Of a stretch of DNA of 64,000 bases, positions 50,767-60,175 are shown piece after piece (positions within the stretch are counted from its first letter, which is position 1; the number at the start of each line of letters is the position of its first letter). A program made the position numbers and the translations under genes. This DNA comes from Streptomyces roseolus (lineage in GTDB: Bacteria; Actinomycetota; Actinomycetes; Streptomycetales; Streptomycetaceae): positions 33,331 to 97,330 of the forward strand of contig NZ_BMTV01000031.1 in the NCBI RefSeq assembly GCF_014649855.1. The letters run 5' to 3'. The notes under the pieces were generated by a model, which was not told the origin of the DNA, searched no databases, and was given only the letters and a program-made list of their open reading frames with translations.

Positions 50767-52983
50767 ATGTCCACCGCCCCACGCATCTGCCCCCTCTGCG
50801 AAGCGACCTGCGGACTCGTCCTGACCCTCGACGGCAGCCGGGTCACCGGCGCCCGCGGGGACCGGGACGACGTCTTCAGCAGAGGCTTCATCTGCCCGAA
50901 GGGCGCCGCCTTCCCCCAGGTCGACGCCGACCCCGACCGGCTGCGCACCCCGCTCGTCCGCGAGAACGGCGAGCTGCGGGAGGCGAGCTGGGAGGAGGCC
51001 TTCGACACGATCGCGGCGAGGATCCGTCCGCTGATCGAGGGCCACGGGCCCGACGCCCTGGGCATCGTCCTGGGCAACCCCAACGTCCACACGATGGCCG
51101 GAGCGCTCTACCCGCCCCTCCTCCTCCGCGCCGCGGGCACGAGCAACCTCTTCACCGCCTCCACGCTCGACCAGATGCCCAAGCACGTCTCCAGCGGGCT
51201 CCTCTTCGGCGACCCCTTCGCCATCCCCGTCCCCGACCTGGACCGCACCGACCACCTCCTGGTCATCGGCGCCAATCCGCTGGACTCCAACGGAAGCCTC
51301 TGCACCGCCCCCGACTTCCCCGGCCGGCTCGCCGCGCTCCGCCGCCGGGGCGGCACCCTCACCGTCGTCGACCCCCGGCGCACCCGCACCGCCCGCCTCG
51401 CCGACCGTCACCTCGCCCCCCGGCCCGGCACCGACGCCCTCCTCCTCGCCGCCCTGGTCCACACCCTCTTCGCCGAGGGCCTCGCCGACCCCGGCCCGCT
51501 CGCCGACCGCACCGAGGGCGTCGACCAGGTCCGGGACGCCGTGAGGGAGTTCACCCCCGAGGCCGTCGCCCCGGTCTGCGAACTCGACCCCGGCACGATC
51601 CGCGCCGTCGCCCGGGAGCTCGCCGCCGCGCCCACCGCCGCCGTCTACGGGCGGATGGGCAGCTCCACCGTGTCCCACGGCACCCTCGCCAACTGGCTCG
51701 TCGACGTCCTCAACGTCCTCACCGGCAACCTCGACCGGCCCGGCGGCGCGCTCTTCCCCCGCTCCGCCACCGCCCCGGCGCCCCGCCCCGCGGGGCCGGG
51801 CCGCGGCTTCCTCCTCGGCCGCCGCCGCAGCCGCGTCTCCGGACACCCCGAGGCCAAGGGGGAGTTCCCGCTCGCCGCCCTCGCCGAGGAGATCGACACC
51901 CCGGGGGAGGGCCGCATCCGGGCGCTGATCACCATCGCCGCCAACCCCGTCCTCTCCGCCCCCGACGGGCTCCGGCTCGACGCGGCCCTCACGAGCCTCG
52001 ACCTGATGGTCTGCGTCGACCCCTACCTCAACGAGACGACCCGCCACGCCGACGTCCTGCTGCCCCCGCCGCCGCCCTCCCAGAGCGCCCACTTCGACTT
52101 CGCCTTCAACGGGTTCGCCGTCCGCGACCAGGTCCGCCACACCCCGGCCGCCGTCCCCCTGGAGGCCGGGCGGATGGACGAGTGCGAGATCCACGCCCGG
52201 CTGATCCTCGCGGTGTCGGGCATGCACGGAGCGCCGCCGTCCGCCGTCGACGACCTCGCCGTCGACACCCTCGTCGCCAGGGCGGTCACCCAGCCGCACT
52301 CGCCCGCGTACGGCGCCGATCCCAAGGAGTTCGCCGCCGGACTCACCGGGGAGAACGGTGCCGAGCGGCGGCTCGACCTGATGCTGCGGCTCGGGCCGTA
52401 CGGCCTCACCCTCGACGAGCTCAAGGCACACCCGCACGGCATCGACCTCGGCCCGCTCAAGCCCCGCCTGGACGAGGTCCTGAACACCCGCACCGGCCGG
52501 ATCGAACTCCTCCCGGACCCCATCGCCGCCGACCTGCCCCGGCTGCGGGCCGCCCTCACCGCCGTACCGGAGCCGGGGACCCTCCAGCTGGTGGGCCGCC
52601 GCCATCTGCGGTCCAACAACAGCTGGCTCCACAACACCCCGGCGCTCACCGGCGGTTCCAACCGCTGCACCCTCCAGGTGCACCCGGAGGACGCCGAGCG
52701 GCTGCGGCTCGCCGACGGCGGCCCCGCCAGGATCACGGGCGCGGGCGGCGAGCTGACGGCGGAGGTCGAGGTCACCGACGCGGTGCGGCCCGGGGTGGTC
52801 AGCCTGCCGCACGGCTGGGGCCACGACCGGCCCGGCACCCGCCTGTCCGTGGCCGCCGCCCGGCCCGGTGTCAACGTCAACCAGCTGCTCGACGGCACCC
52901 TCCTCGACCCGCTCTCCGGCACCGCCGTCCTCAACGGCTTCCCCGTCGAGGTGGCCCCGCTCGAACCGGCACCCCTGCTGTGA
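50767..52983 (+). CDS. Molybdopterin-dependent oxidoreductase (BisC/formate dehydrogenase-like)
   Basis: 738 residues. N-terminal [4Fe-4S] ligands C8, C11, C15 and C43 (C-P-L-C-E-A-T-C ... I-C-P-K-G), then the molybdopterin domain with L-V-I-G-A-N-P-L-D-S-N and V-V-D-P-R-R-T-R-T-A, and the C-terminal Mo-bis-MGD binding domain (V-Q-V-H-P-E-D-A style segment L-Q-V-H-P-E-D-A-E-R-L). No Sec/Cys motif at the usual formate dehydrogenase site could be pinpointed. Cytoplasmic (no signal). No electron-transfer partner gene is adjacent. It probably oxidises formate or a small organic substrate. Confidence 0.9.
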   Translation: MSTAPRICPLCEATCGLVLTLDGSRVTGARGDRDDVFSRGFICPKGAAFPQVDADPDRLRTPLVRENGELREASWEEAFDTIAARIRPLIEGHGPDALGIVLGNPNVHTMAGALYPPLLLRAAGTSNLFTASTLDQMPKHVSSGLLFGDPFAIPVPDLDRTDHLLVIGANPLDSNGSLCTAPDFPGRLAALRRRGGTLTVVDPRRTRTARLADRHLAPRPGTDALLLAALVHTLFAEGLADPGPLADRTEGVDQVRDAVREFTPEAVAPVCELDPGTIRAVARELAAAPTAAVYGRMGSSTVSHGTLANWLVDVLNVLTGNLDRPGGALFPRSATAPAPRPAGPGRGFLLGRRRSRVSGHPEAKGEFPLAALAEEIDTPGEGRIRALITIAANPVLSAPDGLRLDAALTSLDLMVCVDPYLNETTRHADVLLPPPPPSQSAHFDFAFNGFAVRDQVRHTPAAVPLEAGRMDECEIHARLILAVSGMHGAPPSAVDDLAVDTLVARAVTQPHSPAYGADPKEFAAGLTGENGAERRLDLMLRLGPYGLTLDELKAHPHGIDLGPLKPRLDEVLNTRTGRIELLPDPIAADLPRLRAALTAVPEPGTLQLVGRRHLRSNNSWLHNTPALTGGSNRCTLQVHPEDAERLRLADGGPARITGAGGELTAEVEVTDAVRPGVVSLPHGWGHDRPGTRLSVAAARPGVNVNQLLDGTLLDPLSGTAVLNGFPVEVAPLEPAPLL

Positions 52984-53101
52984 CCTGGGGTTCTGCTCGT
53001 ATTGCTCACGGGCGGAACCCTTGTTGAGGCCGGAAGGGGGCACCTACGGTCATCCGGACCGCCGCTCGGCGGCTGTTCAACGGTGAACGTGAGGTGCCTC
53101 C

Positions 53102-54529
53102 ATGCTGACCGTCCTCGGCTTCGCCATGATCGCGACCTTCCTGGTCCTGATCATGATGAAGAGGATGTCGCCGATCGCGGCGCTCGTCCTGATCCCCGCC
53201 CTGTTCTGCGTCGCCGTCGGACAGGGCGCGCAGCTCGGCGACTACGTCATCGACGGCGTGGGCAAGCTGGCCCCCACCGCGGCCATGCTCATGTTCGCGA
53301 TCGTCTACTTCGGCGTGATGATCGACGTCGGCCTCTTCGACCCGATCGTCCGGGCCATCCTGCGCTTCTGCAAGGCCGACCCGGTCCGCGTGGTCGTCGG
53401 CACGGCGGTCCTCGCCGCGATCGTCTCCCTCGACGGCGACGGTTCCACGACCTTCATGATCACCGTCTCGGCGATGTACCCGCTCTACAAGCGGCTCGGC
53501 ATGAGCCTCGTCGTCCTCACCGGCGTGGCGGCCACGGCCAACGGCGTGATGAACACCCTGCCCTGGGGCGGTCCCACCGCCCGCGCCGCGACCGCGCTCA
53601 AGCTCGACGCCGGCGACATCTTCGTGCCGATGATCCCGGCCCTGGCGGCCGGACTGCTCTTCGTGATCGCCCTCGCCTACGTCCTCGGCCGCCGGGAGCG
53701 GAAGCGGATCGGCTACCTCACCCTCGACGAGGCGCTCGCCCCCGGCGTCGACGCGGAGACCGTCCTCGTGGGCGCCGGCGCGGGCAAGGGCGGCGGCGAG
53801 GGGGAGGGGCGGGCGGTCCCGCGGACGGGCGGCGGTGCCGGCGCGGCCGACGACGCCCCCGGCGAGGAGGGCGCCGGGGCCGCGGGCTTCCAGGGCCTCG
53901 ACCCGCAGCGCGCCACCCTCCGGCCCCGGCTGTACTGGTTCAACGCCGCGCTCACCGTCGGCCTGCTCACCGCGATGATCCTCGAAGTGCTGCCGATCCC
54001 GGTGCTCTTCCTCATCGGCGCCGCCCTCGCGCTCACCGTGAACTTCCCGCGCCCCGCCGACCAGAAGGAGCGGCTGGCCGCGCACGCGGACAACGTCCTC
54101 AACGTCTCCGGCATGGTCTTCGCCGCCGCCGTCTTCACCGGCGTCCTCACCGGCACCGGCATGGTCAAGCACATGGCCGACTGGCTGGTCGGCGCCATCC
54201 CGGACGCGATGGGCCCGCACATGGCGCTGGTCACCGGGGTGCTGAGCCTGCCGCTCACCTACTTCATGTCGAACGACGGCTTCTACTTCGGCGTCCTGCC
54301 CGTCCTCGCGGAGGCCGGCGCCGCCCACGGCGTCTCCCCGCTGGAGATCGCCCGCGCCTCGCTCGCCGGCCAGGCGCTGCACATGTCGAGCCCGCTCGTC
54401 CCGGCGGTGTACGTGCTGGTCGGCATGGCGAAGGTGGAGTTCGGCGACCACACCCGCTTCACCGTGAAGTGGGCCGCCCTCACCTCGCTCGTGGTGCTCG
54501 CGGCGGGGGTGCTCTTCGGCATCGTCTGA
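53102..54529 (+). CDS. CitMHS-family metal-citrate/H+ symporter
   Basis: 475 residues with about 11-12 helices. Family segments: M-L-T-V-L-G-F-A-M-I-A-T-F at the start, V-S-L-D-G-D-G-S-T-T-F-M-I near 118 and Y-F-M-S-N-D-G-F-Y-F-G-V-L-P near 388. The central cytoplasmic loop (about 220-275) is Gly/Glu/Ala-rich and longer than usual. CitMHS proteins import citrate as a complex with Mg2+ or Ca2+. Single gene, ATG preceded by GAGGTG. Confidence 0.94.
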   Translation: MLTVLGFAMIATFLVLIMMKRMSPIAALVLIPALFCVAVGQGAQLGDYVIDGVGKLAPTAAMLMFAIVYFGVMIDVGLFDPIVRAILRFCKADPVRVVVGTAVLAAIVSLDGDGSTTFMITVSAMYPLYKRLGMSLVVLTGVAATANGVMNTLPWGGPTARAATALKLDAGDIFVPMIPALAAGLLFVIALAYVLGRRERKRIGYLTLDEALAPGVDAETVLVGAGAGKGGGEGEGRAVPRTGGGAGAADDAPGEEGAGAAGFQGLDPQRATLRPRLYWFNAALTVGLLTAMILEVLPIPVLFLIGAALALTVNFPRPADQKERLAAHADNVLNVSGMVFAAAVFTGVLTGTGMVKHMADWLVGAIPDAMGPHMALVTGVLSLPLTYFMSNDGFYFGVLPVLAEAGAAHGVSPLEIARASLAGQALHMSSPLVPAVYVLVGMAKVEFGDHTRFTVKWAALTSLVVLAAGVLFGIV

Positions 54530-54647
54530 GCCGGACGGGCGACTTGGGCGCGGCGTGGGCATGTCGCTACGGCTCGTGTCGAGTCGGTGACGGATAGTCG
54601 GATTATCGCCAAAGATGACCGCTCATGCTCATCCTGGAGGAATCCGC

Positions 54648-55307
54648 ATGTCCGTCCGTACCTTCCGTCCCCTCGTCGGCACCGCCGCCGTCTCCGCAGT
54701 CCTCGGCGGGCTGGTCTTCGCCGGCGCCCCGGCCGCGTACGCCGCCCCCGGTGACAACGGCGACGTCAAGATCCACCACGCCGGCCGCGCCGACGAGCCG
54801 CCGCGGACGCCGGAGACCGACCAGCGCAACGAACCCAAGGTCTGCACGTTCTACATCTCGGCCCTCGGCTTCGACGGGCTGCAGACGCTCAACTGGACGA
54901 TCGCGCCCCAGCCCCCCAAGGGCGGCACGGTCAAGAGCGGGGCCATCATGGTCGACCCCGCCGGCAACGGCTACACCCCGGACATCGAGCTCCCCGACGG
55001 CATGTACAAGGTCGAGTGGACCTGGACGGGCCAGATGGGCGCCAAGAAGAGCAAGGTCTTCCGGGTCGACTGCGACCACTTCACCAACCCGCCGAACGGC
55101 AACGGCGGTAACGGCAACGGCGGCAACGGCCACCACAAGCCCCCGCACGGCCCGGTCGGCGCCGGCGGCGGCGGCGCCGCCCAGCTCGCGGCCGAGCAGG
55201 ACTCCTCGGCCTTCGGCGTCGGCGCGGCGGCCGCCGCCGGCCTCGCGGGCCTCGCCGGCGTGGTGCTGATCCGCCGCTCGCGCCGCCGCAGCAATGGCGC
55301 GGCGTAA
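54648..55307 (+). CDS. Secreted, C-terminally anchored protein upstream of the sortase
   Basis: 219 residues, ATG with GGAGG upstream. Signal peptide to about 33 (A-Y-A-A-P). A beta-rich domain of 110 residues with two Cys (K-V-C-T-F-Y; R-V-D-C-D-H) follows, then a Gly/Asn-repeat linker (G-N-G-G-N), and a C-terminal helix with R-R-S-R-R-R-S. The helix-plus-basic-tail resembles a sorting signal, but no L-P-x-T-G or L-A-x-T-G precedes it. It overlaps the sortase by 14 bases. Function unknown; possibly the sortase's partner. Confidence 0.8.
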   Translation: MSVRTFRPLVGTAAVSAVLGGLVFAGAPAAYAAPGDNGDVKIHHAGRADEPPRTPETDQRNEPKVCTFYISALGFDGLQTLNWTIAPQPPKGGTVKSGAIMVDPAGNGYTPDIELPDGMYKVEWTWTGQMGAKKSKVFRVDCDHFTNPPNGNGGNGNGGNGHHKPPHGPVGAGGGGAAQLAAEQDSSAFGVGAAAAAGLAGLAGVVLIRRSRRRSNGAA

Positions 55308-56079
55308 GGCCCGTCTCACGCGCCGGCAGCGGCGGCTCCTCCGGCTCGCCAGGACCGTGGCACTGGCCGCGGTCCTGGTGACCGGGGGCGTGTGGTGGAG
55401 CGGGGACGCAGACCCCGCCGACCGGACGCCCGTCGCCGGGGCCGACGCCAAGTCCGTCCCCACGGCCGCCGACGCCCCGGCGGCCGACGGCGGCGAGCGG
55501 GGCGCCGGCCCGAAGGACGGCGCCCGGAGCCGCGCGGACGGAGGCGAGGCCCGTCCCCCCGCCTCGGCACCCCCCGCCCGGCCCGCGAAACCGGCGCCGC
55601 CCCCCGCCCCGCTCTCCCGCTCGCGCCCCACCGTCCTCGCCGTGCCCGCGATCACCATCGAGGCGCCCGTCCTGGACCTCGCGCTCGACCGGAAGGGGCA
55701 GCTGGGCGTGCCCCCGGTCGACGACCCGGAGAAGGTCGGCTGGTACGCGCGCGGCCCGGCGCCCGGCGAGCGCGGCACGGCCGTGATGGTCGGCCACCGG
55801 GACACCCTCACCGGGCCCGCCGTCTTCCTCGACCTCGGCTCGCTCGGCCCCGGCAACACCGTCCGGGTGGCCCGCGCCGACGGGCGGGTCGCCGTCTTCA
55901 CCGTCGACAAGGTGCGCACCTACCGGAAGTCCGCCTTCCCCGACAAGGAGGTGTACGGCTCCACCGGCCGCCCCGAACTGCGCCTGCTGACCTGCGGCGG
56001 CGCCTACGACCGGGGCTCCGGCTACGACGCGAACATCGTCGTCTTCGCCCACCTCACCGGTGTCGACAAGACGATCTGA
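55294..56079 (+). CDS. Class F sortase
   Basis: 261 residues. A basic N-terminus and one helix (A-V-L-V-T-G-G-V-W-W) are followed by a Pro/Ala linker and the sortase barrel: V-M-V-G-H-R-D (catalytic His about 170), L-L-T-C-G-G (catalytic Cys about 230) and an Arg in Y-D-R-G-S-G-Y-D-A. Size and sequence fit class F, the accessory actinobacterial class, not the class E housekeeping type that handles LAXTG proteins. The wall-anchored LPMO at 27306 is probably for class E, encoded elsewhere. A hairpin follows. Confidence 0.9.
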   Translation: MARRKARLTRRQRRLLRLARTVALAAVLVTGGVWWSGDADPADRTPVAGADAKSVPTAADAPAADGGERGAGPKDGARSRADGGEARPPASAPPARPAKPAPPPAPLSRSRPTVLAVPAITIEAPVLDLALDRKGQLGVPPVDDPEKVGWYARGPAPGERGTAVMVGHRDTLTGPAVFLDLGSLGPGNTVRVARADGRVAVFTVDKVRTYRKSAFPDKEVYGSTGRPELRLLTCGGAYDRGSGYDANIVVFAHLTGVDKTI

Positions 56080-56115
56080 ACGACCGGGACCGGCGCCGGC
56101 CCCGGGTCGGGTACC

Positions 56116-56148
56116 GTCGGCCCCGGTGGGCCCCGGCCCGGGGCCGAC
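56116..56148 (+). terminator. 11-bp hairpin after the sortase gene
   Basis: Perfect arms 56116-56126 and 56138-56148 (GTCGGCCCCGG and complement), 11-base loop. Confidence 0.75.
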
Positions 56149-56225
56149 GCGCGGGTCCGCCCGGCGCCGCCGCGGGACGGTCCGCCGCGCGATGAGATCC
56201 GCCCCACTCCGGCACCCCCTGGCGC

Positions 56226-56251
56226 CCTAAAACTAACGTCGCTAGTTTAGG
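56226..56251. promoter_or_regulatory. Operator-like palindrome upstream of the aldehyde dehydrogenase
   Basis: AACTAACGTCGCTAGTT (56230-56246) is a 7-of-8 palindrome around a central T, flanked by CCTAA/TTAGG. It resembles AACTAGCAGTGGTAATT at 61643-61659, between the TetR and acyl-CoA dehydrogenase genes. Confidence 0.65.
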
Positions 56252-56320
56252 GGCGGCGGAGCCGAGCAGATCGGCCCCGCCGCAGGCGAGCGGTCGAGTG
56301 CAGAGGGAATGGGGAAGCTG

Positions 56321-57712
56321 ATGAAGGCCCACGACGCGATGTACATCGGTGGGGAGTGGCGGCCCGCGGCCGGCTCCGGGACGATCCCGGTCGTCGACCC
56401 CGCCACCGAGCAGGTCATCGCCCACGTCCCCGCCGGCACGGCCGAGGACGTCGACGCCGCCGTGCGCGCCGCCCGCGCCGCGCTGCCCGGCTGGTCCGCC
56501 ACCCCGCCCGCCGAGCGGGCCGCCCGGATCGCCGCCCTGCGCGACGCGCTCGCCGCCCGCGCCGAGGAGATCGCCGCCACCGTCACCGCCGAACTCGGCG
56601 CCCCGGCGAAGATCGCCGCGGCCGTGCACGCCGGACTGCCGGTCGCGGTGGCCGGCACGTACGCCGAACTCGCCGCCACCCACCCCTTCGTGGAGAAGGT
56701 CGGCAACTCCACCGTCTACGCGGAGCCGGTCGGCGTCGTCGCCGCCGTCACCCCCTGGAACTACCCGCTCCACCAGATCGTCGCCAAGGTCGCCCCGGCC
56801 CTCGCCGCCGGCTGCGTCACCGTCCTCAAGCCCGCCGAGGACACCCCGCTCACCGCCCAGCTGTTCGCCGAGGCCGTCCACGAGGCGGGCATCCCGGCCG
56901 GCGTCTTCAACCTGGTCACCGGCCTCGGCACGGTCGCGGGCCAGGCCCTCGTCGAGCACCCCGGCGTCGACCTGGTCTCCTTCACCGGCTCCACCGCCGT
57001 CGGCCGCCGCATCGGCGCCCTCGCCGGCGGCGCGGTCAAGCGGGTCGCCCTCGAACTCGGCGGCAAGTCCGCCAACGTCATCCTGCCCAGCGCCGACCTC
57101 GCCAAGGCCGTCGCCGTCGGCGTCGGCAACGTCATGGCCAACTCCGGCCAGACGTGCAGCGCCTGGACCCGGATGCTGGTCCCCGCCGACCGCTACGAGG
57201 AGGCCGTGGCGCTCGCCGCCGAGGCCGCCGCCAAGTACACCCCCGGCGAGCGCCTCGGCCCGCTGGTCTCCGCCCGCCAGCGCGACCGCGTCCGCGGCTA
57301 CATCGAGAAGGGGATCGAGGAGGGCGCCCGGCTCGTCGCCGGCGGCGCCGAGGCCCCGCTGGAGACCGGCTACTACGTCGCGCCGACGGTCTTCGCCGAC
57401 GTCACGCCCGACATGACCATCGCCCGGGAGGAGATCTTCGGACCGGTCCTCTCCCTCCTCCGGTACGAGGACGAGGACGAGGCGCTGGCGATCGCCAACG
57501 GCACCGAGTACGGCCTCGGCGGCGCCGTCTGGGGCGAGGAGGCCGAGGCCGTCGCCTTCGCCCGCCGCATGGAGACCGGCCAGGTCGACATCAACGGCGG
57601 CCGGTTCAACCCGCTCGCCCCCTTCGGCGGCTGGAAGCGCTCCGGCATCGGCCGCGAGCTCGGCGCGCACGGTCTCGCCGAGTACCTCCAGACCCGGTCC
57701 CTGCAGTTCTGA
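56321..57712 (+). CDS. NAD(P)-dependent aldehyde dehydrogenase
   Basis: 463 residues from ATG 56321 (M-K-A-H-D-A-M-Y-I-G-G-E-W); an in-frame ATG lies at 56309. Catalytic Cys in N-S-G-Q-T-C-S-A-W near 278, general base Glu in L-E-L-G-G-K-S-A near 242, and the V-T-P-W-N-Y-P-L-H block near 142. It oxidises an aldehyde to the acid, probably from the alcohol handled by the next gene, 58 bases downstream. The operator-like palindrome upstream suggests control by the TetR at 60890. Confidence 0.94.
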   Translation: MKAHDAMYIGGEWRPAAGSGTIPVVDPATEQVIAHVPAGTAEDVDAAVRAARAALPGWSATPPAERAARIAALRDALAARAEEIAATVTAELGAPAKIAAAVHAGLPVAVAGTYAELAATHPFVEKVGNSTVYAEPVGVVAAVTPWNYPLHQIVAKVAPALAAGCVTVLKPAEDTPLTAQLFAEAVHEAGIPAGVFNLVTGLGTVAGQALVEHPGVDLVSFTGSTAVGRRIGALAGGAVKRVALELGGKSANVILPSADLAKAVAVGVGNVMANSGQTCSAWTRMLVPADRYEEAVALAAEAAAKYTPGERLGPLVSARQRDRVRGYIEKGIEEGARLVAGGAEAPLETGYYVAPTVFADVTPDMTIAREEIFGPVLSLLRYEDEDEALAIANGTEYGLGGAVWGEEAEAVAFARRMETGQVDINGGRFNPLAPFGGWKRSGIGRELGAHGLAEYLQTRSLQF

Positions 57713-57770
57713 GCCCCGGCCCGCGCTCCGTCCCGCGCCCCGTCCCGAACCCGCAGAAAGGGAGCCTCCC

Positions 57771-58850
57771 GTGATCCGTGCCGCCGTCCTGCCCGCCGTC
57801 GGTGCCCCGCTGGAGATCACCGGCATCGAGCTGCCCGAGCCCGGCCCCGGCCAGGTCCGGATCCGGCTCGCCGCGGCCGGCGTCTGCCACTCCGACCTGT
57901 CGCTCTCCAACGGCACCATGCGCGTCCCGGTCCCGGCCGTCCTCGGCCACGAGGGCTCGGGCACCGTCGTCTCCGTCGGCGAAGGGGTCACCCACGTCGC
58001 CCCCGGCGACGGCGTCGTCCTCAACTGGGCGCCGTCCTGCGGCGCCTGCCACCCCTGCTCGCTCGGCGAGGTGTGGCTCTGCGACAACGCCCTGAGCGGC
58101 GCGGCGAACGTGCACGCCCGCACCGCCGACGGCCGCGAGCTGCACCCGGGCCTCAACGTGGCCGCCTTCGCCGAGGAGACGGTCGTCGGCGCGGAGTGCG
58201 TCCTGCCCGTCCCGGACGGCGTCCCGCTCGCCGACGCCGCCCTGCTCGGCTGCGCGGTCCTCACCGGCTGGGGGGCCGTGCACCACGCGGCCCGCGTCCG
58301 GGAGGGCGAGACCGTCGCCGTCTTCGGCGTCGGCGGCGTCGGCCTCGCCACCCTCCAGGCCGCCCGGATCGCCGGTGCCTCCACGATCGTCGCCGTGGAC
58401 GTCTCCCCGGAGAAGGAACGGCTGGCACGGGCCGCCGGAGCCACCGAGTACGTCGTGGCCTCCGAGAGGACCGCCCGCGAGATCCGGGCGCTGACCGGCG
58501 GGCACGGCGTCGACGTGGCCGTCGAGTGCGTGGGCCGCGCCGTCACCATCCGCACCGCCTGGGAGTCCACCCGGCGCGGCGGCCGCACCACCGTCGTCGG
58601 CATCGGGGGCAAGGACCAGCAGGTCTCCTTCCACGCCCTGGAGATCTTCCACTGGGGCCGCACCCTCGCCGGCTGCGTGTACGGCAACGCGGACCCGGCC
58701 GTCGACCTGCCGGTCATCGCCGCGCACATCCGGGACGGCCGCTTCGACCTGGGCGCGCTCGTCACCGAGCGGATCACCCTCGACGGCATCCCCGGCGCCT
58801 TCGACGCCATGGTCGCGGGCAAGGGCGGCCGCGCCCTCGTCGTCTTCTGA
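57771..58850 (+). CDS. Zinc-dependent alcohol dehydrogenase (MDR, class III-like)
   Basis: 359 residues, GTG start with AAAGGGAG upstream. Catalytic Zn ligands in G-V-C-H-S-D and G-H-E-G; structural Zn Cys in S-C-G-A-C-H-P-C-S-L-G-E-V-W-L-C; NAD fold V-F-G-V-G-G-V-G near 185. Similar enzymes oxidise primary alcohols or mycothiol-linked formaldehyde. It forms a two-gene unit with the aldehyde dehydrogenase, converting alcohol to acid. A strong hairpin follows. Confidence 0.94.
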   Translation: MIRAAVLPAVGAPLEITGIELPEPGPGQVRIRLAAAGVCHSDLSLSNGTMRVPVPAVLGHEGSGTVVSVGEGVTHVAPGDGVVLNWAPSCGACHPCSLGEVWLCDNALSGAANVHARTADGRELHPGLNVAAFAEETVVGAECVLPVPDGVPLADAALLGCAVLTGWGAVHHAARVREGETVAVFGVGGVGLATLQAARIAGASTIVAVDVSPEKERLARAAGATEYVVASERTAREIRALTGGHGVDVAVECVGRAVTIRTAWESTRRGGRTTVVGIGGKDQQVSFHALEIFHWGRTLAGCVYGNADPAVDLPVIAAHIRDGRFDLGALVTERITLDGIPGAFDAMVAGKGGRALVVF

Positions 58851-58853
58851 GCC

Positions 58854-58909
58854 CCGTCCCGGAGGAGACCGCGGCCGTCACGGGGCGTCCGCGGTCTCCT
58901 CCGGGACGG
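58854..58909. terminator. 21-bp hairpin extending into the eamA coding end
   Basis: Perfect arms 58854-58874 and 58889-58909, 14-base loop. The right arm encodes the last residues of the converging EamA protein (V-P-E-E-T), whose stop codon (58878-58880) lies in the loop. Confidence 0.85.
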
Positions 58910-59822
58910 AGGCCGCGCCGGGCGCCGGGGCGGCGGCGGACCCGCGCGGGCGGGACCGCGCCACCGCCACCCCGGCCAGGCACAGCGCGCCGCCGGCCAG
59001 CGTCAGCGCCCCCGGCAGCTCGCCGAGCAGCGCCCAGGCCATCAGGACCACCAGGGCGGGCACGGCGTACGTGGTCGCGCCCATCCGTCCCGCGGTCGTC
59101 CGCGCCAGCGCGTACGCCCAGGTCGTGAAGGCGAGCGCGGTCGGGAACACCCCGAGGTAGACCATGTTCGCGGTCGCCGCGAGCGGCGCCCGCGCCGCCT
59201 CCGTCACCAGCTGTCCGGCGAAGGGGAGGCAGGCCGCGGCGCCGATCGCGCAGCCGAAGGCCGTCACCTGGAGCGGGCTCGCGTGCGCCAGGGCCGGCTT
59301 CTGCGCCACGACCCCGCCCGCGTACGCCACCGCCGCCAGCAGGCAGAGCGCGACGCCCAGGACCGAGGCGTGGCCGTCCTCGCCGGACATCGACAGGCCC
59401 ACGGCCACCGCGCCCGCGAAGGACACCGCCATGCCGGCGAGCAGCCGGGGCGGCAGCCGCTCGCCCAGGAAGCGGGCGCCGAGCAGGGCGATCAGGATCG
59501 GGCCGACGTTGACGAGCATCGCCGCGGTACCGGCGTCGACCTCCCGTTCGCCCCAGTTCAGGACGACCATGTACACCCCGAACCAGAGCAGCCCGGAGAC
59601 GAGGATCCCCGGCCACGCGCCGCGGGCCGGTAGTCCCTCGCGCCGGATCAGGAGGACGGCCCCGAGGACCAGCGCCCCGGCGAGCAGCCGCCCGAGCGCG
59701 AGCGCGCCGGGGGAGTAGGCGGCCCCGGCGCTGCGGATGGAGACGAAGGCGGACGCCCACAGGACGACGGTGACCCCGGCGGCGGCGAGCGCGAGCCGGG
59801 CGGAGGAGACGGATTTCGGCAT
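58878..59822 (-). CDS. EamA (DMT) family transporter
   Basis: 314 residues with ten helices in two EamA repeats of about 135 residues: V-L-W-A-S-A-F in helix 1, G-E-R-L-P near 120 at the end of repeat 1, L-G-E-L-P near 270 at the end of repeat 2. Such proteins export amino acids, purines or related metabolites. The C-terminal tail (about 290-314) is Pro/Ala/Glu-rich. ATG at 59822; upstream frames run into the 35-bp repeats and are not coding. Confidence 0.92.
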   Translation of the reverse strand: MPKSVSSARLALAAAGVTVVLWASAFVSIRSAGAAYSPGALALGRLLAGALVLGAVLLIRREGLPARGAWPGILVSGLLWFGVYMVVLNWGEREVDAGTAAMLVNVGPILIALLGARFLGERLPPRLLAGMAVSFAGAVAVGLSMSGEDGHASVLGVALCLLAAVAYAGGVVAQKPALAHASPLQVTAFGCAIGAAACLPFAGQLVTEAARAPLAATANMVYLGVFPTALAFTTWAYALARTTAGRMGATTYAVPALVVLMAWALLGELPGALTLAGGALCLAGVAVARSRPRGSAAAPAPGAASVPEETADAP

Positions 59823-59880
59823 GCCCCGACGGTAGGACCCGCACCCTTCGGTCCACACCGCAATATCCCGCGCTCCCACG

Positions 59881-60100
59881 GCTGCCCCCGCCGGGCCCCC
59901 ACCGCCGGAGCCTCCAGCCGCCCCCGCCGGCCCCCACCACCGGAGCCTCCAGCCGCCCCCCGTCGGGCCCCCACACCGGAGCCTCCAGGCGCCCCCGTCG
60001 AATCCCCCGCCGGAGCCTCCGGCCGACCCCTCGACCGGCCCCGACCGGAGCTCCCCGCCGGAACCCACCCGGAACCCGCCGACGCGCCCCGTCGGACCCC
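59881..60100. repeat. Degenerate about 35-bp tandem repeats upstream of eamA
   Basis: Four clear units begin GGAGCCTCCAGCCGCCCCC at about 59909, 59944, 59980 and 60014, with more diverged copies up to 60100. The rest of 59823-60175 is Pro/Gly-type low-complexity DNA with no gene. Confidence 0.75.
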
Positions 60101-60175
60101 CGGCCCCGTCGGCCCCCCGGCGCCCCCGGCCCCGCCGATGCCCCCGGCCCCGCCGACGCCTCCCGGCGCCGCCGC

